Shown here: positions 53,736 through 64,000 of the stretch, piece after piece
Layout: the number at the start of each line of letters is the position of its first letter
Position numbering within the stretch: the stretch's first letter is position 1
Source: Labedella phragmitis
GTDB lineage: Bacteria; Actinomycetota; Actinomycetes; Actinomycetales; Microbacteriaceae
Assembly (NCBI RefSeq): GCF_004078635.1
Contig: NZ_RZNB01000005.1
Location: 124,001 to 188,000, forward strand
Direction of reading: 5' to 3'
DNA: 64,000 bases
The notes under the pieces: generated by a model
What the model was told of the DNA's origin: nothing
The model's database searches: none
What the model saw: the letters and a program-made list of their open reading frames with translations, nothing else
Position numbers and translations under genes: made by a program

Positions 53736-54872
53736 TCATCTCGCGAGGGTGCGCAGGGCGGTCGTCGCGTCGCCGACGGTGCGCGCGACCGCGAGCAATT
53801 CGTCGCGCGTCGTCGTCGGACCCCACGTGAAGCGGACCGCCGAGTCGGCGTCCGCTTCGAGGCCCATCGCGAGCAGGACGTGCGACGGCTCCGTCCTCCC
53901 CGCCGCGCAGGCCGAGCCGCTCGACGAGACCACGCCACGGCTCTCGAGCTCGAGGAGGATCGTCTCGCCGCCGAGTCCATCGAAGACGAAGGAGGCGTTC
54001 CCCGGAAGCCGCTCGCTGGGATGTCCCGTGAGGCGCGCTCCAGGTGACACCGCGCGAACCGCGGCGATGAAGTCGTCTCGAATCGCACGACGATCTCCCA
54101 TCGTGAGACGCTCGCCGTCCGCGAGGTTGACGGCGGTCGCGAGGGCGACGGCGCCCGCGACCGACTCCGTTCCGGAACGTCGTCCGTTCTCCTGCCCGCC
54201 CCCGTGCACGAGCGGCTCGAGGTCGAGACGGCCGCGGAGCACGAGGGCGCCCGTTCCCTTCGGCGCTCCGAGCTTGTGGCCGGAGAAGGAGAGAGCGTCG
54301 ACGCCGAGTTCGCCCAATCGCGTGTCGAGCTGACCGACCGACTGCACGGCGTCGGTGTGCATGAGGGCGCCGACCGCGTGTGCGGCTCGCGCGATCCCCG
54401 CGATGGGCTGCACGGTGCCGACCTCATTGTTGGCATGCATGACGCTCACGAGCGTCGTGTCCTCCCGGAGCACCGCACCGACGGCCGCCGCCGACACGAC
54501 TCCGTGGTCGTCCACCGGCACGACCGAGACCTCGAAGCCGTGGAAGCGTTCGAGGTACTCGGTGGACCGGAGGACGGCCTCGTGCTCGACGGCGCTCACG
54601 ACGAGGTGGCGCCCGCGGGGGTTCGCGAGCGAGAGCCCCTTGACGGCGAGGTTGTCGGCCTCGGTCCCGCCCGAGGTGAAGACGACGCCCGTCGCCCGTA
54701 CCTCGAAGACGCGAGCGACCGTGCGGCGCGCGGCGGCGAGGGCACCGGCGGCGGACTCGCCGACGGCGTGGACGCTCGAGGGATTGCCGAACTCGCTCGT
54801 GAGGAACGGCCACATCGCCTCGACGGCCTCGCGCCGCACCGGTGTCGTCGCTGCCGCGTCGAGATAGATCAC
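53736..54872 (-). CDS. Cysteine desulfurase (IscS/NifS-like)
   Basis: PLP enzyme that removes sulfur from cysteine for Fe-S cluster assembly. In 378 residues one sees YLDAAATTPVRREA at the start, SGGTEADNLAVKG near 68, HTDAVQSVGQL near 172, the PLP lysine in SFSGHKLGAPKGTG near 195, and the active Cys in SSGSACAAGRTEPSHVL near 320. GTG 54872 overlaps the nadC stop by 4 nt (GTGA). As last gene of the NAD operon, it probably supplies sulfur for the NadA [4Fe-4S] cluster, a link seen in many bacteria. Confidence 0.92.
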   Translation of the reverse strand: MIYLDAAATTPVRREAVEAMWPFLTSEFGNPSSVHAVGESAAGALAAARRTVARVFEVRATGVVFTSGGTEADNLAVKGLSLANPRGRHLVVSAVEHEAVLRSTEYLERFHGFEVSVVPVDDHGVVSAAAVGAVLREDTTLVSVMHANNEVGTVQPIAGIARAAHAVGALMHTDAVQSVGQLDTRLGELGVDALSFSGHKLGAPKGTGALVLRGRLDLEPLVHGGGQENGRRSGTESVAGAVALATAVNLADGERLTMGDRRAIRDDFIAAVRAVSPGARLTGHPSERLPGNASFVFDGLGGETILLELESRGVVSSSGSACAAGRTEPSHVLLAMGLEADADSAVRFTWGPTTTRDELLAVARTVGDATTALRTLAR

Positions 54873-55731
54873 GAGGGCGCGCCGCTCGCGTCGATCGAGA
54901 CGTCGAGGCCCAGGTCGAGGGCCCGTGCGCTGTGGGTGAGGGCGCCGACCGAGATGACGTCGACGCCGGCCTCGGCGATCGCTCGCACCGTCTCGAGGGA
55001 CACCGTGCCGCTCGCCTCGACGACGGCCCGCCCGGCGATGCGGGCGACCCCGGCGCGGAGGTCAGCGAGGGAGAAGTTGTCGAGCATGATCGTGTCGGCC
55101 CCGCCCGCGAGCACATCGTCGATCTGGTCGAGCCGATCGACCTCGACCTCCACGTGTGTCGTGTGGGGGAGCCGCGCGCGCAGAGCGCGGAGGGAGTCGA
55201 TCACCGACGACCCTCCGCCGGTCACGACGGCGAGATGGTTGTCCTTCACCATGACGGCGTCGGACAGGGACTGCCGGTGATTCCGGCCGCCCCCGCACAC
55301 GACCGCATGCTTCTCGAAGACACGAAGACCGGGCGTCGTCTTCCGGGTGTCGACGATGCGGGCACCGGTGCCCGCGACGGCGTCGACGAAGCGCGCCGTG
55401 AGGGTCGCGGTCCCGCACATGCGTTGCACGAAGTTCAACGCGACGCGTTCGGCCTGCAGCACGGAGCGGGCCGGCCCGCTCACCCGAGCGAGCACGTCAC
55501 CGGCCGCGAACCGGGTGCCGTCCTCCGCGAGATGCGACACGACGACGTCGGCGTCGAGCAATCGGAAAGCGGCCATGAACACCTCGGCGCCGCTGAGGGT
55601 GCCGTCCTCGCGGGCGACGAGTGCGGCATCGGCGTGGGCCTCGGGGGCGAACAACGCCTCCGAGGTGAGGTCGCCCCATGGGGCGTCCTCGAGCAGTGCC
55701 GCCCGTACCGCGGTCTCGATGTCGAATCGCG

Positions 55732-55738
<7 letters not shown>
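54869..55738 (-). CDS. nadC: Nicotinate-nucleotide diphosphorylase (carboxylating)
   Basis: Converts quinolinate and PRPP to nicotinate mononucleotide, the third step of de novo NAD synthesis. In 289 residues, the N-terminal domain has LLEDAPWGDLTSEAL near 15, then RVALNFVQRMCGTATLTARFV near 97, IVDTRKTTPGLRVFEKHAVVCGGGRNHRQ (in two parts) near 127-156 and VKDNHLAV near 165, all NadC markers. GTG 55738 follows GAGGAGGCC and overlaps the end of nadB by 7 nt; TTG 55735 is an alternative. Confidence 0.94.
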
Positions 55739-57333
<1,595 letters not shown>

Positions 57334-57334
57334 G

Positions 57335-58630
57335 TCACGCCGCCGGGACGGGGGGACGAGCCGCGAGCATGCGTTCGAGGGCGATACGGGCGGGGACGGA
57401 GACGTCGTCGCCGACGGTGATGCGGTTGACGATCCGTCCGGCGACGAGCTCGTCGAGGACCCAGGCGAGGTAGCCGGGATGGATGCGGTACATGGTCGAG
57501 CACGGGCAGATGACGTCGTCGAGGCAGAAGATCGTGTGCTGCGGGTACTCCGCCGCGAGCCGCTGGACGAGGTTGATCTCGGTGCCGATCGCGAACGTCG
57601 AACCGGCCGGGGCGGCGGCGATCGCCTTCGTGATGTAGTCCGTCGATCCGCTCTCGTCGGCGGCGTCGACGACGGGCATGGGGCACTCGGGGTGCACGAT
57701 GACGCGGACGCCGCGGTGCGCAGCCCTGGCGCGGTCGATCTGGTCGACCGTGAAGCGCCGGTGCACGGAGCAGAACCCGTGCCAGAGGATCACGCGTGCG
57801 TCCTCGAGACCGCTCTCGTCGTTCCCGCCGAGAGCGCGGTGCGGGTTCCAGAGCGGCATGGCATCGATCGGCACGCCCATGGCCTTGGCCGTGTTGCGGC
57901 CGAGGTGCTGGTCGGGGAAGAACAGTACGCGCTGGCCGCGTTCGAACGCCCACTCGAGGACCGTGCGCGCATTCGAGGACGTGCAGACGATGCCCCCGTT
58001 CCGTCCGCAGAATCCCTTGAGGGCCGCGGACGAGTTCATGTACGTGACGGGGATGACGGGCACGCGGCCGTCGGCGTCGGGTTCCGAGCCGTAGAGCTCC
58101 ATGAGCTGTTCCCAGCACTCCTCGACCTGATCGATGTCCGCCATGTCGGCCATCGAACAACCGGCGGCCAGGTTCGGCAGGATCACGGCCTGATCGGGGG
58201 CCGAGAGCAGGTCGGCTGTCTCGGCCATGAAGTGCACGCCGCAGAACACGATGGCATCGGCGTCGGTCCGCGCCTTGGCCGCGTTCGCGAGTTGGAAGGA
58301 GTCGCCGACGTAGTCGGCGTACTGCACGACCTCGTCGCGCTGGTAGAAGTGTCCGAGGATCACGAGCCGGTCGCCGAGGACCCGTTTCGCGTCGCGGATG
58401 CGCCGATCGAGTTCCACCGGAGACGCCGTGCGGTAGAACGCGGGCAACGCGCCTTGGCGTGGGGATCCCGTCGGCAGCACGTCGCCGAGGGACGCGCCTG
58501 GCCCGTATCCCGGCGGTTGCGTGTCGAACGTCCACGGAGCAGCCGCGAGTTCGGGAGTGCACGTCTCACCCTCGGCGCTGCCGGCGGTGATGTCGCGGAT
58601 GGTCAGATCGACGGAAGCCGTGATCGTCAT
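57335..58630 (-). CDS. nadA: Quinolinate synthase NadA
   Basis: [4Fe-4S] enzyme that condenses iminoaspartate with dihydroxyacetone phosphate to quinolinate. In 431 residues one sees LGHFYQRDEVVQYADYVGDSFQLA near 92-115, IVFCGVHFMAETA near 126 (first cluster Cys), ILPNLAAGCSMADMA near 148, a GFCSVHRRF segment near 287, and the third cluster Cys in DVICPCSTMYRIHPG near 372. The N-terminal about 60 residues are an extension common in Actinobacteria. ATG 58630 follows GAAGGAGA and overlaps the regulator stop (ATGA). Confidence 0.95.
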   Translation of the reverse strand: MTITASVDLTIRDITAGSAEGETCTPELAAAPWTFDTQPPGYGPGASLGDVLPTGSPRQGALPAFYRTASPVELDRRIRDAKRVLGDRLVILGHFYQRDEVVQYADYVGDSFQLANAAKARTDADAIVFCGVHFMAETADLLSAPDQAVILPNLAAGCSMADMADIDQVEECWEQLMELYGSEPDADGRVPVIPVTYMNSSAALKGFCGRNGGIVCTSSNARTVLEWAFERGQRVLFFPDQHLGRNTAKAMGVPIDAMPLWNPHRALGGNDESGLEDARVILWHGFCSVHRRFTVDQIDRARAAHRGVRVIVHPECPMPVVDAADESGSTDYITKAIAAAPAGSTFAIGTEINLVQRLAAEYPQHTIFCLDDVICPCSTMYRIHPGYLAWVLDELVAGRIVNRITVGDDVSVPARIALERMLAARPPVPAA

Positions 58631-59370
58631 CGTGTGGTCTCCTTCGTCGGGGAAGAGGAGGTCGGGGAAGAGGGGGGAGCAGCCGGGGCCGGGGCCGGGG
58701 CGGCGGCGTAGCGGTAGAGGCGCGCGGGGCGGTGGGCGCCCGTCCGCCGCATCTCGCCCGTCGCCTCGAGCTGACCGTGCGCATCGACCTGCCGGCGGAA
58801 GTTCGCGGGATCGAGGCGACGCTGCAGGATCGCCTCGTGCACGCTCCGCAGTTCGGTGAGCGTGAACGTCTCGCCGAGGAGGGCCCGCGCCATGTCGCTG
58901 TATTCGACCTTCGTGCGGAGGCGCCCGAGGGCGTAGGCCACGATCTCGTTGTGATCGAAGGCGAGGCGGGGAAGTCGATCCGCCGGGAACCACCGCACGT
59001 TCTGGCCCACGAGCGCTCGCCGAGCCTCGGCGGAGTCGACGAGGGCCCAATAGACGATGGACACCACTCGGCCGCCCGGCGAGCGATCGACATCGCCGAA
59101 GGCATAGAGCTGCTCGAGGTAGCGGGGGGCGAGCCCCGTCGTTTCGGCGAGTGACCGACGAGCGGCGTCCGCGAGACTCTCGTGGGCATCGAGAGGCCCG
59201 CCGGGGAGCGCCCACGAACCGTCGAACGGCTCGCGAATGCGGCGGACGAGGGGGAGCCAGATCGTGGGGTCCCCGTTGGCGGCGCCGATGCCGTCGTCCT
59301 GGCGCAAGGCGAAGATGACCGTCGACACGGCGATCGCGACCGCCTCGTCGGCGTGGGGGGATGCTGCCAT
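58627..59370 (-). CDS. NrtR-like Nudix-type transcriptional regulator of NAD synthesis
   Basis: Likely repressor of the downstream nad genes, with ADP-ribose or an NAD-related ligand as effector in this family. In 247 residues, a Nudix fold holds the box as PGGPLDAHESLADAARRSLAETTGL (two parts) near 55-79, where the catalytic REUxEE has become RSLAET, so hydrolysis is probably lost. The C-terminal half is a winged helix (FTLTELRSVHEAIL, LDPANFRRQVDAHGQLEATGE). The tail is Pro/Ala/Ser-rich. ATG 59370 follows GAAGGAG. First gene of the operon; overlaps nadA by ATGA. Confidence 0.85.
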   Translation of the reverse strand: MAASPHADEAVAIAVSTVIFALRQDDGIGAANGDPTIWLPLVRRIREPFDGSWALPGGPLDAHESLADAARRSLAETTGLAPRYLEQLYAFGDVDRSPGGRVVSIVYWALVDSAEARRALVGQNVRWFPADRLPRLAFDHNEIVAYALGRLRTKVEYSDMARALLGETFTLTELRSVHEAILQRRLDPANFRRQVDAHGQLEATGEMRRTGAHRPARLYRYAAAPAPAPAAPPSSPTSSSPTKETTR

Positions 59371-59398
59371 GATCGGCACTCCTTCGGGTTGGCACGAC

Positions 59399-59427
59399 CC
59401 TAACAGTGCTACCCGCTTAAGGTGCAA
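59399..59427 (-). promoter_or_regulatory. Promoter and candidate operator of the NAD operon
   Basis: On the minus strand, TTGCAC (-35 like) and TTAGGG/TAGGGT (-10 like) are about 18-19 nt apart. TGCTACC and GGTGCA (plus strand 59407-59413 and 59421-59426) form an imperfect inverted repeat across the spacer, a plausible site for the Nudix-type regulator. This is a suggestion only. Confidence 0.3.
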
Positions 59428-59480
59428 ATGACTATAAGAACGTCACGTTTCGGATCGCGGTCGCGCCGTGTCCGCCCCGG

Positions 59481-59486
59481 TATGCT
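59481..59486 (+). promoter_or_regulatory. Putative -10 element of the gcv operon
   Basis: TATGCT lies about 35 nt before the first glycine aptamer, a suitable distance for transcription start; TATAAG at 59433-59438 is an alternative. Confidence 0.35.
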
Positions 59487-59520
59487 GGCTGGACAATCGA
59501 ACATCGGGCCGCACACGCGA

Positions 59521-59712
59521 TGCGGGAGAGCCGGTACGCCGGCACCGAAGGAGCAAGCCTCCCCGCCAATCTCTCAGGTTTCGTACCGCATCGAACTGGC
59601 CACTCTGGAAAGTGGACTCCTGCATCGACCCTCGGTCGTGGACGTCCCGCCGACGGTGAAAGCCCCGCGTCAGCGGAGTGAAACTCTCAGGCCCATGACA
59701 GAGGGGGAGTTC
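59521..59712 (+). promoter_or_regulatory. Tandem glycine riboswitch (gcvT motif)
   Basis: Two aptamers in series. The first (about 59521-59617) shows GCGGGAGAG, CACCGAAGGAGCAA, AATCTCTCAGG and ACTCTGGAAAGTGGAC; the second (about 59625-59712) shows CGCCGACGGTGAAAGCC, GTGAAACTCTCAGGCCCATG and ACAGAGGGGGAG. These are the conserved cores of glycine aptamers. The element lies 84 nt before gcvT, so glycine binding should turn on the glycine cleavage operon. Confidence 0.93.
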
Positions 59713-59796
59713 CCGACCAGGCGCATCGCGCCGGCGTCGCGGAGTCGTCGTCCGTTCCCGCGGTGGCGTCCCGAGGCGATCGATCAAGGAGAACTC

Positions 59797-60921
59797 GTGC
59801 CCGATCTTCCCCGTTCCAGCCCGCTCGGCGACATCCACGTCGCGCTCGGTGCGACCTTCACCGACTTCGCCGGGTGGTCGATGCCGGTGAAGTACTCGAG
59901 CGACCTCGCCGAGCACCACGCCGTTCGCACGGCCGCCGGCATCTTCGACATCTCCCACATGGGGGAGATCTCGGTGCGAGGCGCTCGCGCGGGCGAGTTC
60001 CTCGACGCGACCCTCGCCGGACGGCTCTCGGCGCTCGAGCTCATGCAGGCGAAGTACACCCTCCTCCTCAACGAGCGAGGCGGAGTCGTCGACGACCTCA
60101 TCGTCTATCGCAACGGTGCGGACGAATACCTCGTCGTGGCGAACGCGTCGAATCGCGAGGTCGTCGCAAAGGCACTGACGTCCGCGGCGACCTCGTTCGA
60201 CCTCGCCGTCACGGACGTGAGCGACGGCATCGCCCTCATCGCCGTACAGGGACCGCGCGCTCAGGAGATCGTCGAGAAGACCGTCGGTTTGGACATCGTT
60301 CCCGGTCAGGCGTCCCTCGCCGAGGTGCGCTACTACCGGGCGACGGCCGCGACCTTCAATGAGCGCAACGTGTTCATCGGGCGGACCGGGTACACCGGCG
60401 AGGACGGCTTCGAACTCTACGTCGACGTCCGCGACGCGGCGGCGCTGTGGTCGGCGCTCACCGTCGCGGGCGCACCGCTCGGGCTCGTACCCGCCGGCCT
60501 CGCGTGCCGCGACACCCTCCGACTCGAGGCCGGCATGCCGCTCTACGGACACGAACTCGGCACCGACCTCCTGCCGGAACAGGCCGGGCTCGGCCGCGTC
60601 GTCGCACTCGCCAAGGACGTCGACTTCCCGGGTCGCGCAGCCGTCGAGGCCGGGGCGCCCGAGGGTGCGCGCGTCCTCGTGGGTCTCGTCGCTGAGGGGC
60701 GCCGAGCCGGCCGTGCGGGCTACGCGGTCGTCGCGACCGACGGAACGCCCGTCGGTGAGATCACGAGCGGGGCGCTCTCGCCGACGCTCGGCCACCCCAT
60801 CGCCCTCGCGTACGTCGACCCGGACTCGTCCGCGGTCGGCACGCAGCTCGCCATCGACGTCCGCGGTTCGCGAATCCCCGCGACCGTGACCACTCTGCCC
60901 TTCTACTCGAGAAAGAAGTGA
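59797..60921 (+). CDS. gcvT: Aminomethyltransferase (glycine cleavage T protein)
   Basis: Transfers the methylene group from the H-protein arm to tetrahydrofolate and frees ammonia. In 374 residues, [35 protein letters not shown] (several parts) lies near 23-57 with the catalytic Asp of [10 protein letters not shown], then [13 protein letters not shown] near 192 and [18 protein letters not shown] near 235. GTG 59797 follows AAGGAG. The upstream frame to 59422 is only the riboswitch leader. It overlaps or abuts gcvH; both are probably coupled. Confidence 0.96.
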   Translation: MPDLPRSSPLGDIHVALGATFTDFAGWSMPVKYSSDLAEHHAVRTAAGIFDISHMGEISVRGARAGEFLDATLAGRLSALELMQAKYTLLLNERGGVVDDLIVYRNGADEYLVVANASNREVVAKALTSAATSFDLAVTDVSDGIALIAVQGPRAQEIVEKTVGLDIVPGQASLAEVRYYRATAATFNERNVFIGRTGYTGEDGFELYVDVRDAAALWSALTVAGAPLGLVPAGLACRDTLRLEAGMPLYGHELGTDLLPEQAGLGRVVALAKDVDFPGRAAVEAGAPEGARVLVGLVAEGRRAGRAGYAVVATDGTPVGEITSGALSPTLGHPIALAYVDPDSSAVGTQLAIDVRGSRIPATVTTLPFYSRKK

Positions 60922-60923
60922 CC

Positions 60924-61298
60924 ATGCCGGACCTCACGACCCTCCACTACACGACGGAACACGAGTGGATCGCCGTCGACGGCGATGTCGCGACCGTCGG
61001 CATCACCGACTTCGCCGCCGACAAGCTCGGTGACGTCGTCTTCGTCGAGCTCCCCGAGGTCGGGGGACAGGTGACCGGCGGCACCGTCGTGGGCGAGATC
61101 GAGTCGACGAAGTCCGTCGGCGAGCTCTACGCTCCCGTCGACGGGGAGGTCGTCGAGACCAACGACACCGTCGTCGACGACCCGTCGCTCGTCAACAGCG
61201 ACCCCTTCGGGGCCGGATGGCTCGTCAAGGTGCGCTTCACGGCGCTGCCCGACGGGCTGCTCGACCACGACGCGTACACGGCCCTGGTCGGCGAGTGA
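60924..61298 (+). CDS. gcvH: Glycine cleavage system H protein
   Basis: Lipoyl carrier that shuttles the aminomethyl group between P, T and L proteins. In 124 residues, [29 protein letters not shown] (two parts) is followed by the lipoylation site K63 in [20 protein letters not shown], and [13 protein letters not shown] near the end. ATG 60924 starts 2 nt after the gcvT stop; GTG 60918, overlapping gcvT, would add two residues. It shares one base with the gcvP start (TGATG). Confidence 0.96.
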   Translation: MPDLTTLHYTTEHEWIAVDGDVATVGITDFAADKLGDVVFVELPEVGGQVTGGTVVGEIESTKSVGELYAPVDGEVVETNDTVVDDPSLVNSDPFGAGWLVKVRFTALPDGLLDHDAYTALVGE

Positions 61299-64000
61299 TG
61301 GGGGAGCGTTTCTCCGACCGTCACATCGGCACGACGGTCGCCACCCAACGCGTCATGCTGGACGTCGTCGGGTACGGTTCGGTCGACGAGCTCATGGACG
61401 CCGCCGTACCGGGATCGATCCGCTTGTCGGCTCTCGGCACCTCCGTCATCCCCGAGGCGGCCGACGAGCGCGGTGCCCTCGCCGAGCTCCGCGGGCTCGC
61501 GGCGCGCAACGCCGTCAACCGCTCGCTCATCGGCCTCGGCTACTCCGGCACGATCACGCCGGCCGTCATCACACGCAATGTCCTCGAGAACCCCTCGTGG
61601 TACACGGCGTACACGCCGTACCAGCCGGAGATCTCCCAGGGCCGCCTCGAAGCCCTCATCAACTTCCAGACGATGGTGACGGACCTCACGGGACTGCACA
61701 CGGCGAACGCGTCGATGCTCGACGAGGGCACCGCTGTCGTCGAGGGCATGCTGCTCGCGCGCCGTGCGTCGAAGTCCCCCTCCTCCGTCTTCCTCATGGA
61801 CGCCGACGCCCTCCCGCAGACGAAGGCGCTCCTCCTCGGTCGTGCCGAGCCCGTCGGGATCGAGATCGTCGAGATCGATCTCGCGACCGTGGACGATCTG
61901 CCCGAGGCGTTCGGTGCCTTCGTGCAGTACCCGGGAGCGTCAGGCCGGCTCTGGGACCCGAGCGACGTGGTGGCCCGAATCCACGCGAGTGGGGGACTCG
62001 CCGTCGTCGCGGCCGACCTGCTCGCGCTCGCTCTCGTGCGCTCTCCCGGCGAGTTCGGCGCGGACATCGCCGTCGGTACGACGCAGCGCTTCGGTGTGCC
62101 CCTCGGGTTCGGCGGGCCGCACGCCGGTTATCTCGCTGTGCGCGCGGGTCTGGAGCGGCAGATGCCCGGGCGCCTCGTCGGCGTCAGCCAGGACGCCTCC
62201 GGTCACCCCGCGTACCGGCTCACCCTCCAGACCCGTGAGCAGCACATCCGTCGCGAGAAAGCGACGTCCAACATCTGCACCGCGCAGGTGCTCCTCGCGG
62301 TGATGGCGTCGATGTACGCCGTCTACCACGGCCCCGACGGTATCCGCCGGATCGCGCAGGAGGTCGCCGACCGCGCGGCGTCGCTCGTCGATTCCCTCGA
62401 GATCGCCGGAGTGGAGGTCGTCGCGACCGACGTCTTCGACACCATCCGCGCGATCGTGCCCGGACGCGCCGACGAGATCGTGAGCGCCGCGCACGAGCAC
62501 GGCCTGCTGCTGTGGCGCGTCGACGCGGACACCGTCCACGTCGCGGTCGACGAGACCACCGAGCGAGCCGACCTCGAACTCGTCGCGTCCCTGCTCGGCG
62601 GCGATCCCATCCCGGACTCGCCCTCCAGCCGGATCCCGGAGGCGTTGACGCGCTCGAGCGAGTACCTCACGCACGACGTGTTCAACTCCCACCGGTCCGA
62701 GACGGCCATGATGCGGTACCTCAAGACCCTCGCGGATCGGGACTACGCGCTCGACCGCGGGATGATCCCGCTCGGCTCGTGCACCATGAAGCTCAACGCC
62801 GCGACCGAGATGGAGGCCGTGACCTGGCCGGAGTTCGCCGCCCTGCACCCGTTCGCCCCCGAGGGCGATGTCGAGGGATCGCTCGAACTCATCGCGCAGC
62901 TCGAGCGCTGGATGGCCGAAGTCACCGGGTACGACTCCGTTTCCCTCCAGCCCAACGCCGGCAGCCAGGGTGAACTCGCCGGTCTCCTCGCGATCCGCGG
63001 GTACCACCGCTCCCGCGGCGGCGAGGCGCGCACCGTGTGCCTCATCCCGCAGAGCGCGCACGGCACGAACGCGGCGTCAGCCGTGCTCGCGGGCATGAAG
63101 GTCGTCGTCGTCGCGTGCGACGAGCTCGGCAACGTCGACCTCGACGACCTGCACGCCAAGATCGCGCAGTACGCGGAGTCCCTCGCCGCACTCATGATCA
63201 CCTACCCGTCGACGCACGGCGTCTACGAGCACGAGGTGCGTGCGATCACCGACGCCGTGCACGAGGCCGGCGGCCAGGTCTACGTCGACGGCGCGAATCT
63301 CAACGCCCTGCTCGGCTATGCGCGCTTCGGCGACTTCGGGGGAGACGTCTCGCACCTCAATCTGCACAAGACGTTCTGCATCCCGCACGGCGGCGGCGGG
63401 CCTGGCGTCGGGCCGGTCGCGGCGAAGGCCCACCTCGCGCCGTTCCTCCCCGGTCACCCGATGGCGCAGCGGTCGGACCACGACGGTCACGAGCACGGGG
63501 GCGTTCCGGTCTCCGCCGCGCCGTACGGCAGCGCGAGCATCCTGCCGATCGCGTGGGCGTACGTCCGCATGATGGGTTCGGAGGGTCTCCGCGCGGCGAC
63601 GGGGGCTGCGGTCTTGTCGGCGAACTACATCGCTGCGCGACTGCGCGACCACTTCCCGGTCCTCTACACGGGCGGCGCCGGGCTCGTCGCGCACGAGTGC
63701 ATCCTCGACCTGCGGCCCCTGCGGGAGGCCACGGGAGTCACGGTCGACGACGTCGCGAAGCGGCTCATCGACTACGGCTTCCACGCGCCGACCATGTCGT
63801 TCCCCGTCGCGGGCACGCTCATGGTCGAGCCGACGGAGAGCGAGGACCTCGCCGAGATCGATCGCTTCATCGACGCCATGATCGCGATCAAGGCGGAAGC
63901 CGACGCCGTCGGCGCGGGGGAGTGGCCCCGCGAGGACAACCCGCTCGTGAACGCCCCGCACACCGCGGAGAGCGTCGTCGACGACGCGTGGTACCACGCC
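61298..64000 (+). CDS. gcvP: Glycine dehydrogenase (decarboxylating) P protein, partial at the window end
   Basis: PLP enzyme that decarboxylates glycine and loads the aminomethyl group onto GcvH. The frame is open from ATG 61298 to the last base, 901 codons; family members are about 950 residues, so roughly the last 50 are outside. One sees FSDRHIGTT at the start, [23 protein letters not shown] (two parts) near 97, the N-terminal half ending near 430, and the second half with the PLP lysine K691 in [17 protein letters not shown]. Single-chain P protein (not the split form). Start ATG shares a base with the gcvH stop. Confidence 0.96.
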   Translation, partial: MGERFSDRHIGTTVATQRVMLDVVGYGSVDELMDAAVPGSIRLSALGTSVIPEAADERGALAELRGLAARNAVNRSLIGLGYSGTITPAVITRNVLENPSWYTAYTPYQPEISQGRLEALINFQTMVTDLTGLHTANASMLDEGTAVVEGMLLARRASKSPSSVFLMDADALPQTKALLLGRAEPVGIEIVEIDLATVDDLPEAFGAFVQYPGASGRLWDPSDVVARIHASGGLAVVAADLLALALVRSPGEFGADIAVGTTQRFGVPLGFGGPHAGYLAVRAGLERQMPGRLVGVSQDASGHPAYRLTLQTREQHIRREKATSNICTAQVLLAVMASMYAVYHGPDGIRRIAQEVADRAASLVDSLEIAGVEVVATDVFDTIRAIVPGRADEIVSAAHEHGLLLWRVDADTVHVAVDETTERADLELVASLLGGDPIPDSPSSRIPEALTRSSEYLTHDVFNSHRSETAMMRYLKTLADRDYALDRGMIPLGSCTMKLNAATEMEAVTWPEFAALHPFAPEGDVEGSLELIAQLERWMAEVTGYDSVSLQPNAGSQGELAGLLAIRGYHRSRGGEARTVCLIPQSAHGTNAASAVLAGMKVVVVACDELGNVDLDDLHAKIAQYAESLAALMITYPSTHGVYEHEVRAITDAVHEAGGQVYVDGANLNALLGYARFGDFGGDVSHLNLHKTFCIPHGGGGPGVGPVAAKAHLAPFLPGHPMAQRSDHDGHEHGGVPVSAAPYGSASILPIAWAYVRMMGSEGLRAATGAAVLSANYIAARLRDHFPVLYTGGAGLVAHECILDLRPLREATGVTVDDVAKRLIDYGFHAPTMSFPVAGTLMVEPTESEDLAEIDRFIDAMIAIKAEADAVGAGEWPREDNPLVNAPHTAESVVDDAWYHA

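Overview
This is a 64-kb piece of a high-GC actinobacterial chromosome, most likely from the family Microbacteriaceae (order Micrococcales). The evidence is the strong G/C bias at third codon positions, a mycothiol conjugate amidase gene (mca), actinobacterial hypothetical families (DUF501, DUF4307, DUF4245), many GTG starts, and the order greA-DUF4307-mca-trhA-uppS ... phoH-fumC-can-DUF4245-xseB-xseA-ispH-fba-glpX-rmuC-ychF, which is a Micrococcales housekeeping layout. The genus cannot be fixed from the sequence alone. There is no prophage, insertion sequence, CRISPR array or rRNA operon.

Layout. 1-15.5 kb: mfd, convergent nhaA, aldehyde dehydrogenase coupled to mazG, a two-gene ABC exporter, hisS, eno, an FtsB/DivIC-like divisome protein, DUF501 and a type II NADH dehydrogenase with a Lys/Ala/Pro tail. 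15.6 kb: an odd tRNA with anticodon UAA but a short variable loop. 15.7-24.5 kb: lineage-variable genes, namely a 776-residue Ig-like multi-membrane-span protein, a D-threonine-aldolase-like enzyme coupled to a sugar-lactone oxidase, lemA, a YQPQQ-repeat membrane protein and a YcaQ-family protein. 24.6-34.3 kb: AI-2E-type permease coupled to ilvA, greA, DUF4307, mca, trhA, uppS, a class-V aminotransferase and a PIN-PhoH protein. 34.4-36.6 kb: a short accessory block (nucleotidyltransferase, lone A24 peptidase, APH-type kinase). 36.7-50.1 kb: core metabolism (fumC, carbonic anhydrase, xseAB, ispH, class II aldolase, GlpX, rmuC, ychF) with an HNH-endonuclease remnant at 47.5-47.9 kb. 50.1-52.3 kb: a sparse region of small unknown genes, including a 58-codon gene. 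52.3-64 kb: a secreted M23 peptidase, an SRPBCC protein, the NAD operon (NrtR-like regulator, nadA, nadB, nadC, cysteine desulfurase) and, divergently, the glycine cleavage operon gcvT-gcvH-gcvP behind a tandem glycine riboswitch. gcvP runs off the right edge.

How the genes work together. The NAD operon encodes the whole aspartate-to-NaMN route, plus a desulfurase that probably serves the NadA Fe-S cluster and a Nudix regulator whose catalytic box is degenerate. gcvTHP encodes T, H and P proteins of glycine cleavage under glycine sensing. fba, glpX and eno belong to glycolysis and gluconeogenesis. mfd, xseAB, rmuC and the YcaQ-like protein act on DNA. Many genes are translationally coupled through ATGA, GTGA or TGATG overlaps.

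The most notable signals are (i) the UAA-anticodon tRNA without the long variable arm expected of tRNA-Leu, (ii) a recurring TANNNT-N6-start-codon arrangement that points to widespread leaderless transcription, (iii) unusual low-complexity tails and linkers on otherwise ordinary proteins (NDH-2, NadB, the YQPQQ protein), and (iv) a cluster of small uncharacterised genes at 50-52 kb.
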